Below, in pieces: positions 51,746 to 59,600 of a stretch of DNA of 64,000 nucleotides. Origin of the DNA: Verrucomicrobiales bacterium (GTDB taxonomy: Bacteria; Verrucomicrobiota; Verrucomicrobiia; Verrucomicrobiales; DEV007); contig JAOFXR010000011.1 of assembly GCA_028047635.1 (NCBI GenBank), positions 1 to 64,000 of the forward strand, in the 5' to 3' direction. The position numbers and the translations under genes were made by a program. Below the pieces are notes generated by a model. The model worked only from the letters and a program-made list of their open reading frames with translations. It did not search any database and had not been told where the DNA came from. How positions within the stretch are numbered: position 1 is the stretch's first letter; each line of letters starts with the position of its first letter.

Positions 51746-53112
51746 TTCTGTGAAGTTTGAATCCAAAGGGTGGGGGCGGGACTGGTGGGGTGCTCTTTCG
51801 AGGCAAAGGCATGAACGAGACCCTGCTTGTCGTTTTCTCCGGTGAGGCGAATGAGAACAAACGTTAGAAGGTTGTCGGAGTGGCTGGCGATAAAGTCGGT
51901 CAGTTTGTCAGATTGCATTTCAACGACTCCGTTGGGTGAGCCTTTTCGTATCGTGAACGTGGCGAGGGATTCATAGGCGAGGGGACTTTCTAAGACGGCA
52001 AAAGGTTCAGACGTTGACCAGTTTACTCCATTTTCCTCCCACTTATCCAGTGCTGCATCGTGTACCCCGTAGAGCACGAATTTGGAGTCTGGAACCAGTG
52101 ACGAAAAACCCAATCCGCTCGATTCAATTTTTAAAGAGAGCCTGGCATCGGTCACCTTGCTCAGGGTTTGTCTCTTCAGATCAAAGCTCAGGGCTGCTTT
52201 TCTTCGGTTCGTATCGGCCAGTGTCGTTTCTTTGACCATGATGAGCGGGTCGGATCCGAATGACTCACTGTGGGTCTTACGAAAGTAAGCGTCTTTGCCG
52301 CGACCGGATTCGGTGGTGATCGCGACCCAGTCGTCGCCGGGAGCGCTAAGTGAGGCGTGGCGAGCTATTTCTCCTACTTGGGCGTTCGCCAATGACGCAT
52401 CTTCTTCCCCAATTCTCATCGATCCGCCCTCGGTGATTAATTGAGTCTCAGGGTTCTCACCTTGATTGACCTCCACCTCGCCCTCAAAGACAAATACGTG
52501 GGCACTTCCCAGATCGGTCGTGGTCACTCCAAAGCGTGTTCCCAGATCGATGACTTCAGTATCTGCCGTGTCGATTGTAAACCCATGTGCCGATTCGGGG
52601 ACATCCGCGACAACGGAACCTTCAATCAGCCGCGCTCGCATCGATGATGCGATATCGAGAGTCGTTGGCGCTTCTAGTGTCACGGTGGCGCCGCTGTCGA
52701 AACGAATCGTGGCCATGCCCTCGGTCAGTGCGAGGCGTCCCGCTCCGAGTTTGGCTCCTTCGGTTGTAGGAAGGTCAGATCCAGACCAGCGGCAGTTTTC
52801 CGCCTCGATCAGAGTCGCTACGGTGGGCTCGCTTTTGTCGAGGCTGATGAGGTAAACGGTGCTTGCGAAGAAAGCAACCGCGGCAGCAGCACTGAGCCAT
52901 CCCGCCATCCGCGGGAATCCGGCTTCAGGTTTTTCCTCGAGGAGTTCCGGCAAGTCTTCGCAGGAAGCAATTAGCTCGGCATGCAACCAGCGCTGCTCGA
53001 CATAGGCGCTTCGTAACTCTGCATCGCCGATGATGGCAGTTTCGAGTCGGCTCATTTCCTCTTCGCTTAGTTGACCGTCAAACGAGCGGTCGATAAAATC
53101 TTTGTCTATCAT
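51742..53112 (-). CDS. FecR-family anti-sigma/sensor protein with carbohydrate-binding-like C-terminus
   Basis: 456 aa from the ATG at 53112, which overlaps the sigma factor stop (ATGA). The N-terminal cytoplasmic part (1-70) holds an anti-sigma-like helical region (DGQLSEEEMSRLETAI). A membrane helix spans about 72-91. The FecR domain (105-225) contains GSVVADVPESAHGFTIDTADTEVIDLGTRFGV (in part: TADTEVIDLGTRFGV). Residues about 280-456 have KAALSFDLKRQTLSKVTDARLSLKI and KWEENGVNWSTS, the pattern of the CBM96/DNRLRE domain. The protein probably senses a ligand outside and frees the sigma factor inside. Confidence 0.9.
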   Translation of the reverse strand: MIDKDFIDRSFDGQLSEEEMSRLETAIIGDAELRSAYVEQRWLHAELIASCEDLPELLEEKPEAGFPRMAGWLSAAAAVAFFASTVYLISLDKSEPTVATLIEAENCRWSGSDLPTTEGAKLGAGRLALTEGMATIRFDSGATVTLEAPTTLDIASSMRARLIEGSVVADVPESAHGFTIDTADTEVIDLGTRFGVTTTDLGSAHVFVFEGEVEVNQGENPETQLITEGGSMRIGEEDASLANAQVGEIARHASLSAPGDDWVAITTESGRGKDAYFRKTHSESFGSDPLIMVKETTLADTNRRKAALSFDLKRQTLSKVTDARLSLKIESSGLGFSSLVPDSKFVLYGVHDAALDKWEENGVNWSTSEPFAVLESPLAYESLATFTIRKGSPNGVVEMQSDKLTDFIASHSDNLLTFVLIRLTGENDKQGLVHAFASKEHPTSPAPTLWIQTSQK

Positions 53113-53651
53113 GAGGTCGAAGGGCTGGTGTGTTGAGAAACGCACTTATTCAATGCTTTTCGAATACGGCTGAGGAGCCGATAGGCGGCTCCTTCTGTGC
53201 GGCCGGTCTTACTTGCAACTTCGGCAATGTCGCAACCCTCATAGTAGCGAAAGAGAATCATTTTCCGTTGGGCTTCCGGTAGTTTTTTGAGGCACGATTT
53301 CAGTGCCTCCGACCTCTCCGTGAGTTGGTCGGACTGGCGGTCAATTTCTTCTGCGATCGCTTCGATGAAAGCAGGGTCGGTTGAGAAAACAGGCTTCCGA
53401 CTTTGTGAACGTCGGTAGTTGAGAATTTGATGGAGCGCAATTTTCCTCGCCCACGCGATGAAATTAGTGCCGGGTTCGAAGTCGGAGAATTTTTTCCACA
53501 TCGTTAGCCGGCTCGCCTGCAGAATATCCTCCGCATCAGAGCGATCATGGACCAGTGAATGAACGTAAGCGGAGAGTGACCGCTCGTTGTTATTCAACAA
53601 CTCTAGGTAGCTCTCCACATTGGAATCTGTTTCCGAATCAGGCATCTTCAT
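53109..53651 (-). CDS. ECF sigma factor, Rhodopirellula/Verrucomicrobium type
   Basis: 180 aa. Region 2: DAEDILQASRLTMWKKFSDFEPGTNFIAWARKIALHQILNYRR (in part: GTNFIAWARKIALHQILN, about 64-82) is the sigma-70 region 2 core. Region 4: LPEAQRKMILFRYYEGCDIAEVASKTGRTEGAAYRLLSRIR (in part: CDIAEVASKTGRTEGAAYRL, about 130-149) is the helix-turn-helix for the -35 element. It lies first in an operon with FecR, PSD1 cytochrome and DUF1501, the usual arrangement in this group. Its promoter may be self-activated; a hairpin lies in the upstream leader. A -35 GGAAC-like box is not evident. Confidence 0.93.
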   Translation of the reverse strand: MKMPDSETDSNVESYLELLNNNERSLSAYVHSLVHDRSDAEDILQASRLTMWKKFSDFEPGTNFIAWARKIALHQILNYRRSQSRKPVFSTDPAFIEAIAEEIDRQSDQLTERSEALKSCLKKLPEAQRKMILFRYYEGCDIAEVASKTGRTEGAAYRLLSRIRKALNKCVSQHTSPSTS

Positions 53652-53660
53652 CAGGGTAAG

Positions 53661-53701
53661 GTCCAGTATTCAAAAAGTTGGACAGAAAAACGAATTTTTC
53701 T
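53661..53701 (-). promoter_or_regulatory. Two hairpins in the leader of the sigma-factor operon
   Basis: AGAAAAA-CGAA-TTTTTCT (53684-53701) is a perfect 7-base stem with a tetraloop. Next to it GTCCA (53661-53665) pairs with TGGAC (53679-53683). Both lie within 50 bases of the start codon of the sigma gene. They could act in translation or as an attenuator; function unproven. Confidence 0.4.
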
Positions 53702-53786
53702 TAAAGAGCAAAATCGAAGGATTGGATGACCTGAGATGGCACGGTCAGTGCTAAATGGTTATCGGCGTAACTGAACACTATTAATC

Positions 53787-54314
53787 ATGAGTATCTCTGC
53801 TGCTTCTGAAACTCGAACTCACTCTGCTCATCTCCAACCGATCCCACCGATCCCACCGGATCCTGAATTACTGGCTGAGTAATCATTAGTGGAGCCGACT
53901 TGCTATCGAGACAGCGAGAAAATAGTAATAGAGTATGGTGGGGCTCCACCGGTCGAGTTCTGTATCAAATCAGGCCGTCCTGCTCAGAAAGTAATTTTAA
54001 CTTCGCTGCGTAACCCTTTTAATCCGACCACGTGGTTCGGAAAGCAGCCGCGAATTGAGGTGGGTCTCTCCCGAAAGTACTATGACAGCCACCTTGTGGC
54101 AGTGGCTCTCACCTGGTCGCTTTTTTCGATTGGCTTGGTGATTCTTGCTTCTGGATTGGCTTCAATAAGCTGGGTTTCCTTCCTCGTGGGATTTTTGGCG
54201 GTTGCTATTTCAAGCGTTTTTCGCGCCTCGTCTCCGGTGATTTCAAAAAACGCAACGGAGGATTATGCCAAGATCGAAGGCGCTTCCGAGAGTTTCTTGA
54301 AGCACTTGTCGTAA
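53787..54314 (+). pseudogene. Two-TM protein with in-frame TAA after 31 codons
   Basis: An ATG at 53787 starts MSISAASETRTHSAHLQPIPP..., a Pro-rich leader with a repeated CCGATCCCA unit, ending in TAA at 53880-53882. The same frame then continues SLVEPTCYRDSEKIVIEYGGAP and on to a stop at 54314. From the GTG at 53889 the second part codes for 141 aa. That part has VEFCIKSGRPAQKV (a Cys-rich motif) and two membrane helices (about 68-90 and 94-115). Proline-rich leader plus the Cys motif look like one family protein, so a nonsense mutation is likely. It could also be two unrelated short frames. Confidence 0.5.
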
Positions 54315-54317
54315 GCG

Positions 54318-55484
54318 TTAGCTCCCTTTTGGGCCGCCGTCGTTTTGTGCTGCTTTTCGTAACTCGCCCGGTGTATTGCCGGTCGCTTTCTTAATGATCT
54401 GGCCCAAATACTCCTGATGCCGAAATCCTGATCGATAGGCGACTTCTGCGAGTGGAATGTCCGTCTGCTCGATGAGACTTGTAGCCCGTTCGATGCGTCT
54501 CGCGAGGATGTGTTCCCGGATCGAAGTTCCGAGCGCTTCACGAAAACGTTTTTGGAAAAGGGTTCTCGAGATGCCGGCTGCCCGGGAAATGGAGTCGTTG
54601 TTAATCGATTCCGCCAAGTGCTCTCGAATAAACTTCAGTCCTTTTGCTACGGTAGGATCATCAATGGCGACACTGCCCGAAGACTCTCTTTCGACCACTT
54701 CGATCGGGGGAACCCGCAAGGGCGTTGGCCCGGGAGGCAGGCCTTGCAGGAGCCGATCCATCATCGCGGCGGCTTCATGACCGACGATGAAGTGTCCGCC
54801 GCGAATACTCGTGAGCGGGGGATCAGCGATTTCACAAAGCGCAGCGTCATTGTCGACTCCGATCACGGCGACTTGTTCCGGGACGGGGATTTCTTCACTG
54901 AGGCAGGCTTCCAGCAATTCGAGGCCCTTCTGGTCACTGCAGACCATAATACCAACTGGCTTGGGAAGGTCGCGGACCCACTCCTGAAGCCGCTGAAATG
55001 AGTTCGTGTCTGTGGTATCCGATCGACGGGGCATCTCAAGAATGGAAAAGCTCTCGCCGGTTTCGCAGGCGTTACGAAAGCCTTCGGCCCGGCGAATCGA
55101 CCAGTTTTCCCCGGCGATACCATAAAAGGCGAAGTGACGAAAGTTTCGTTCGCTGAAGTGAAGTGCGGCCAGTTTTGCGATCGCTTCGTCATCGACGTGG
55201 ACGAGGGGAAACCGGTTTTCACAAACTCCAAGGACATCGATCACCGGAATCTCTAATTCCTTGAGTTTTCTTGAAACTTCATCGCTCTGGATTCGGGCAA
55301 TGATTCCGTCGCCGTCCCAGTTTTCAAGCCAATCCGGAATCATTTCGGAAAGCCCACCTGCGGCATGGAACAGCTGCCATTCGCCGGAATACCGTGCATA
55401 GCGGGCAATTCCTTTCAAAATTTCCCTTCCAGATCCCAGGGAGGTCTCAACGAGTAAACCGATCTTTTTTCGAGCGAGTGCCAT
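54318..55484 (-). CDS. XylR/AraC-type sugar-responsive transcription regulator
   Basis: 388 aa. The N-terminal 275 residues form a periplasmic-binding-like ligand domain (KKIGLLVETSLGSGREILKG start, WLENWDGDGIIARI, VIGVDNDAALCEIADPPLTSI). The C-terminal 105 residues form an AraC-type double helix-turn-helix: SINNDSISRAAGISRTLFQKRFRE and IPLAEVAYRSGFRHQEYLGQIIKKATGNTPGELR (in part: AEVAYRSGFRHQEYL). This is the XylR-like family, which binds a sugar and controls sugar catabolic genes. It is divergent from galK-galM-symporter and likely controls them, so galactose is a candidate ligand; this is inference from position. Confidence 0.92.
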   Translation of the reverse strand: MALARKKIGLLVETSLGSGREILKGIARYARYSGEWQLFHAAGGLSEMIPDWLENWDGDGIIARIQSDEVSRKLKELEIPVIDVLGVCENRFPLVHVDDEAIAKLAALHFSERNFRHFAFYGIAGENWSIRRAEGFRNACETGESFSILEMPRRSDTTDTNSFQRLQEWVRDLPKPVGIMVCSDQKGLELLEACLSEEIPVPEQVAVIGVDNDAALCEIADPPLTSIRGGHFIVGHEAAAMMDRLLQGLPPGPTPLRVPPIEVVERESSGSVAIDDPTVAKGLKFIREHLAESINNDSISRAAGISRTLFQKRFREALGTSIREHILARRIERATSLIEQTDIPLAEVAYRSGFRHQEYLGQIIKKATGNTPGELRKAAQNDGGPKGS

Positions 55485-55501
55485 GTTTTATTCGATCATC
55501 C

Positions 55502-55518
55502 GATTTCTACAGTAAATC
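55502..55518. promoter_or_regulatory. Candidate operator between the regulator and galK
   Basis: GATTT-CTACAGT-AAATC is a 5-base inverted repeat in the 96-base divergent gap. It lies about 20 bases from the regulator start and upstream of the putative galK promoter. Arms are short, so this is only a candidate. Confidence 0.3.
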
Positions 55519-55542
55519 ACCCGTTTTTAAAGCGTCATTGCG

Positions 55543-55570
55543 TTGCCTTTGAGAGGGGAAAGCCGATAAC
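55543..55570 (+). promoter_or_regulatory. Candidate promoter of galK
   Basis: TTGCCT at 55543-55548 and GATAAC at 55565-55570 with 16 bases between. Transcription would start close to the ATG at 55581, leaving almost no leader. Confidence 0.35.
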
Positions 55571-55580
55571 CTTCTCTGAA

Positions 55581-56735
55581 ATGTCTGAGACGAATCATTA
55601 TACCACCTGCTTTCAAATCGCTCCTTCGGTGCGGGTCGGGGCACCGGGACGTATCAATTTAATCGGTGAGCACGTCGATTATTTGGGTGGCTCAGTCATG
55701 CCGATCGCGATTGCCAGGCATCTCACGGTGGATGCGGGGCTTTCGCCGGATGACAAATTTCGAATACTTCCGGTGGGTTTGGGGATCTCCGATCCCGTCG
55801 AGTTTGAGATTGAGGATTGTAAAGCGGGAGCAGATCCCGGGCACTCCTGGCTGAACTATGTGTTCGGAGTTATCTCGGGTTATCGTGGCGCCGGTGTTCA
55901 AGTGCCGGCCTTTCAGGCAGCGATCTCATCAACCCTCCCAACGGGCGCCGGGTTGAGTAGCAGTGCGGCTTTAGAAACGGCAATCGCTCTCGTGATCGAA
56001 GCGCTTACCGGCGTGGAGCAGGATGTTGTGGACCGGGCCCTGATCTGTCAGAAGGCTGAGCACGATTTTGCAGGCGTTCCTTGTGGGATTATGGACCAAC
56101 TCGCAGTGGGCGCGGGGAAGGCAGGGCATGCGCTACTGCTCGATTGTTCTGATCTTTCTTACTCAAATCTTCCCATCCCCGACGGAATCGCGGTGCTGAC
56201 GGCTGATACAGGGGTGAAGCATGCCCTCGGCGACGGTGAATACAGGAAACGGCGTGAAAATTGTGAATCAGCTTTGGGAATTCTTGCCGCCGACTCGTTT
56301 CGAGGGCTGAGTTTGGCTGATATTGAAACTGCAAAGGAGGTGCTTGGCGATCTTCTTTTCCGGCGTGCCCGCCATGCCGTGACCGAAATGGCGAGGGTTG
56401 ACGCATTCGCCAATGCGCTCAAACAGGGCGACATCGCTCCTCTTGGGCGGCTCATGCGTGAAAGCCACGAATCGTTACGCAGTGATTTTGATGTGAGCTG
56501 TGTTGAACTCGACCGCCTCGTCGAAGCAGCTTACGAATTCGGACCGGAACGTGGCCTGATCGGCTCTCGCATGACCGGAGGTGGTTTCGGAGGTTCCACT
56601 GTTTCGCTGGTGGCTGCGGAATCGGCTGACGAGCTGAAAAATCACCTCGAAAAATTCTATCGCGAAAAGTTTGCGCGAGACCTCAATTGTTTTGTAACCT
56701 CGGCTGTAGACGGAGCCGGATTTGATTCTGTCTAA
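55581..56735 (+). CDS. galK: Galactokinase
   Basis: 384 aa. Phosphorylates galactose at C1, first step of the Leloir pathway. The galactokinase signature is GRINLIGEHVDYLGGSVMP (about 22-40). The GHMP ATP-binding motif is LPTGAGLSSSAAL (about 118-130), the catalytic Asp region is CGIMDQLAV, and the C-terminal motif is RMTGGGFGGSTVS. All key residues are intact. It is first in an operon with the aldose epimerase and a sodium/sugar symporter. No galT or galE is present in the window, so the fate of galactose-1-phosphate must be elsewhere. Confidence 0.97.
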   Translation: MSETNHYTTCFQIAPSVRVGAPGRINLIGEHVDYLGGSVMPIAIARHLTVDAGLSPDDKFRILPVGLGISDPVEFEIEDCKAGADPGHSWLNYVFGVISGYRGAGVQVPAFQAAISSTLPTGAGLSSSAALETAIALVIEALTGVEQDVVDRALICQKAEHDFAGVPCGIMDQLAVGAGKAGHALLLDCSDLSYSNLPIPDGIAVLTADTGVKHALGDGEYRKRRENCESALGILAADSFRGLSLADIETAKEVLGDLLFRRARHAVTEMARVDAFANALKQGDIAPLGRLMRESHESLRSDFDVSCVELDRLVEAAYEFGPERGLIGSRMTGGGFGGSTVSLVAAESADELKNHLEKFYREKFARDLNCFVTSAVDGAGFDSV

Positions 56736-56752
56736 CAACCCCCTATTACTGT

Positions 56753-57892
56753 ATGAGAACTTTGTTCCCGCTTATTACCCTGACCGCGATGTGCGCTTTC
56801 CTAACTTCCTGTGGCTCTGAATCCTCTAGTGAATCCGTTTTCGGAAAAATGCCGGATGGGAGAGAGGTGAAACTTTTTACCCTGACGAATGAGGCCGGTA
56901 TGGTCGCGAAGGTGACCGAGTATGGCGCTATTCTCGTTTCGATCACGGCTCCGGATAAAGATGGCGAGTTTGCGGATATCACGCACGGATATGACACGCT
57001 CGAAGGCTGGTTGGGAAACACTTCCTACTTTGGCGCGACGGTGGGACGATTCGGTAACCGCATCGCTCATGGAAAATTCAGCATCGATGGAAAGGAATAC
57101 TCGGTTCCGACGAATAATGATCCAGGTGGCATTCCTTGCGGATTGCACGGTGGGATCAAAGGATTTGATAAGGTGCTTTGGAAGGGAGCCTCTTTCACGG
57201 ATGCCAAAGGTGAGGGCGTAAAGCTCACGTATGTCAGCTCCGATGGTGAGGAAGGATATCCCGGCGAACTGACGGTGGAGGTTACGTACCAGCTGACGGG
57301 TAATAACGAACTGATTTGGGAAGCGAAAGCGACGACAAGTGCTCCGACCGTTTTAAATATCGTTCATCATTCGTATTGGAACCTGAGTGGAGATCCCAAC
57401 ACCTCCATTAACGATCATGAATTGACGCTCTACTCGGATGAATATCTGCCGACCAATGCGGGTTTGATTCCCACCGGGGCAAAGGCAGCGGTTGCGGGCA
57501 CTCCGATGGACTTCACGAAGGCGACTTTGATCGGAGCGCGAGTGGAAGATGAGTTCGATGCTCTTAAGCTTGGCGGGGGATATGATCACGCCTGGGTTCT
57601 CAATGGCACTGCTGCAGGTGATCTCGTTAAAGCGGCGACTTTACGTGATCCTGAAACCGGTCGTGTCATGACCTTGTCAACCAATCAGCCTGCCGTTCAG
57701 TTTTACGGAGGGAATTTCCTCGATGGCACGGCAACGGGAAAAGGGGGCGTTGCCTACCAGCACCGCACTGCCTTGTGCCTCGAGACGGAGAATTTCCCCG
57801 ACGCACCGAATCAGCCTGATTTTCCCGCGGCAGTACTCCGTCCCGGCGAGGTGTATCACCACCAAATGGTTCACGCCTTTTCAGCGGAGTAA
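56753..57892 (+). CDS. galM: Lipoprotein aldose 1-epimerase
   Basis: 379 aa. The N-terminus is a lipoprotein signal (MRTLFPLITLTAMCAFLTSCG, lipobox LTSC), so it is exported and lipid-anchored, unlike the usual cytosolic mutarotase. Catalytic residues are present: LHGGIKGFDKVLW with the first His (about 125), HHSYWNLSG with the second, and the base Glu in LCLETENFPDAPNQPDFP. It interconverts alpha and beta anomers of galactose outside the cytoplasm, supplying the form taken up by the symporter next to it. Starts 17 bases after galK. Confidence 0.95.
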   Translation: MRTLFPLITLTAMCAFLTSCGSESSSESVFGKMPDGREVKLFTLTNEAGMVAKVTEYGAILVSITAPDKDGEFADITHGYDTLEGWLGNTSYFGATVGRFGNRIAHGKFSIDGKEYSVPTNNDPGGIPCGLHGGIKGFDKVLWKGASFTDAKGEGVKLTYVSSDGEEGYPGELTVEVTYQLTGNNELIWEAKATTSAPTVLNIVHHSYWNLSGDPNTSINDHELTLYSDEYLPTNAGLIPTGAKAAVAGTPMDFTKATLIGARVEDEFDALKLGGGYDHAWVLNGTAAGDLVKAATLRDPETGRVMTLSTNQPAVQFYGGNFLDGTATGKGGVAYQHRTALCLETENFPDAPNQPDFPAAVLRPGEVYHHQMVHAFSAE

Positions 57893-57911
57893 TTTTGCCG
57901 TTTAACATCCT

Positions 57912-59540
57912 ATGACTACCATTCTCACATTTGTTCTTTTCACTGCGACCGTTGCCTTTCTCACTTGGTGGATTACACGGGGCAAGGGGACTGACACCGC
58001 GGACGGTTATTTCCTCGCCGGAAGAAGTCTCACTGGCGTTGTTATTGCTGGCTCACTCCTTCTCACCAACCTTTCTACTGAACAGCTGGTCGGACTCAAC
58101 GGAGGTTCTTTTAAAGAGGGCTTATCGGTCATGGCCTGGGAAGTGGTCGCCGGAATTTCGCTGGTGGTGTTGGCGCTATTCTTTCTGCCTCGTTATTTAA
58201 AAAGCGGTATTTCTACGATTCCTCAGTTTTTGGAAGAGCGATACGGCGCAGGAGTAAGGGCGTTAACTACAGCGGTTTTCATCATCGCATACATGTTGAT
58301 CCTGTTGCCCTTCGTTCTATTTAGCGGAGCAAAAGCGCTTTCGGGAATGCTCGATTTGGAGACGAAATTGCAGCTCAGTGAGTCGGGTACGATTTGGTTG
58401 GTGGTTGCTTTCATTGCCATCGTCGGTTCCGCGTATGCTATTTTCGGAGGCCTTCGCGCGGTAGCTGTTTCAGACACGTTTAACGGGCTTGGCCTTCTTA
58501 TTGGAGGCGTCATGATTACCTTCTTTTCGCTTCAGTATGCAGCGGGTGATGGGGGATCTATCTTTGGAGTGTTTGGTGAGATCAAAGAGGCTAACCCCGA
58601 TGCTTTTGTTTCACTCGGAAAGGAAGGTGAGGATGTTTATTGGCCGACTCTGTTTACGGGCGTTCTCCTTCTGAATTTTTTCTACTGGTGCACCAATCAG
58701 CAGATTATTCAGCGAACTTTTGGTGCAAAGAATTTGGCGGAGGGTCAAAAGGGAGTTCTCCTGGCCGCCTTTTTTAAGATCCTGGCGCCAATCATTCTCG
58801 TGGTTCCCGGTATTGTTGCTCTGCACGTTGCTAATCAGAATGGAGCATTCAATTCTCTCATTCTCAATGATGCCGGAGTGCGAGACGATTCCAAGGTTTA
58901 CGGTGCGCTAGTTCGAACGGTGTTGCCGCCTGCCTTTACGGGATTCTTTGCGGCGGTGGTAGTGGGTTCGATTCTCTCGACCTTCAATTCAGTTCTTAAT
59001 TCGAGCGCGACTCTGTTTTCTCTAGGGGTATACAAAAAGGCAATTCATCCCACGGCGACCGCTGGCGAGGTCGTAAAATCGGGGCGCTGGTGCAGTGCTC
59101 TTGTCGCGGTGTGTGCGGCGATTGGTGCTCCTCTTATTTTTATGGGACGTGACGGGATTTTTGCTCATTTTCAGAAACTCAACGGGGTCTACTTTATCCC
59201 GCTCCTCGCGATCATTCTCGTCGGGATGTTCAATAAGCGGGTTGATGGGAAATCAGCAATGATCGCTGCGATTTTAGGTCTTGGGGTGATGCTATGGGGA
59301 ACCTTCTTCAGTGGCGATTTTGTCAGTAATACGTTTTCTTCAGGCTACCACTTCATGGGAGCTGTGTTCCTTGGCCTTGTGATCTTACAACTTGTGCTGG
59401 GAAGCTTCATGAAGCGCAGCGAGCCATACGTTCAGGTGGATGCGAAGGTCGTTGACCTGACTCCGTGGAAGCCAGCGCCACTCGTTGGCGGGATTATGGT
59501 GGTGAGTGTTTTGATTCTGTATCTTCTTCTGAGTAAATAG
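57912..59540 (+). CDS. Sodium:solute symporter (SSS family), galactose-type
   Basis: 542 aa with about 14 hydrophobic segments. It has the SSS pattern: GKGTDTADGYFLAGRSLTG after the first helix, SLLLTNLSTEQLVGLNG (sodium-site region in helix 1), ISTIPQFLEERYG, and GSILSTFNSVLNSSATLFSLGVYK near 350. It carries the sugar into the cytoplasm with sodium. Position after galK and galM argues for galactose, with glucose or other hexoses also possible. It starts 19 bases after the galM stop. Last gene of the gal operon. Confidence 0.93.
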   Translation: MTTILTFVLFTATVAFLTWWITRGKGTDTADGYFLAGRSLTGVVIAGSLLLTNLSTEQLVGLNGGSFKEGLSVMAWEVVAGISLVVLALFFLPRYLKSGISTIPQFLEERYGAGVRALTTAVFIIAYMLILLPFVLFSGAKALSGMLDLETKLQLSESGTIWLVVAFIAIVGSAYAIFGGLRAVAVSDTFNGLGLLIGGVMITFFSLQYAAGDGGSIFGVFGEIKEANPDAFVSLGKEGEDVYWPTLFTGVLLLNFFYWCTNQQIIQRTFGAKNLAEGQKGVLLAAFFKILAPIILVVPGIVALHVANQNGAFNSLILNDAGVRDDSKVYGALVRTVLPPAFTGFFAAVVVGSILSTFNSVLNSSATLFSLGVYKKAIHPTATAGEVVKSGRWCSALVAVCAAIGAPLIFMGRDGIFAHFQKLNGVYFIPLLAIILVGMFNKRVDGKSAMIAAILGLGVMLWGTFFSGDFVSNTFSSGYHFMGAVFLGLVILQLVLGSFMKRSEPYVQVDAKVVDLTPWKPAPLVGGIMVVSVLILYLLLSK

Positions 59541-59600
59541 AACTATGAAATATCAGCGTGGATTAGCGTCCATCAGCGGTTTAGTCTCTGAGAATTAGCG

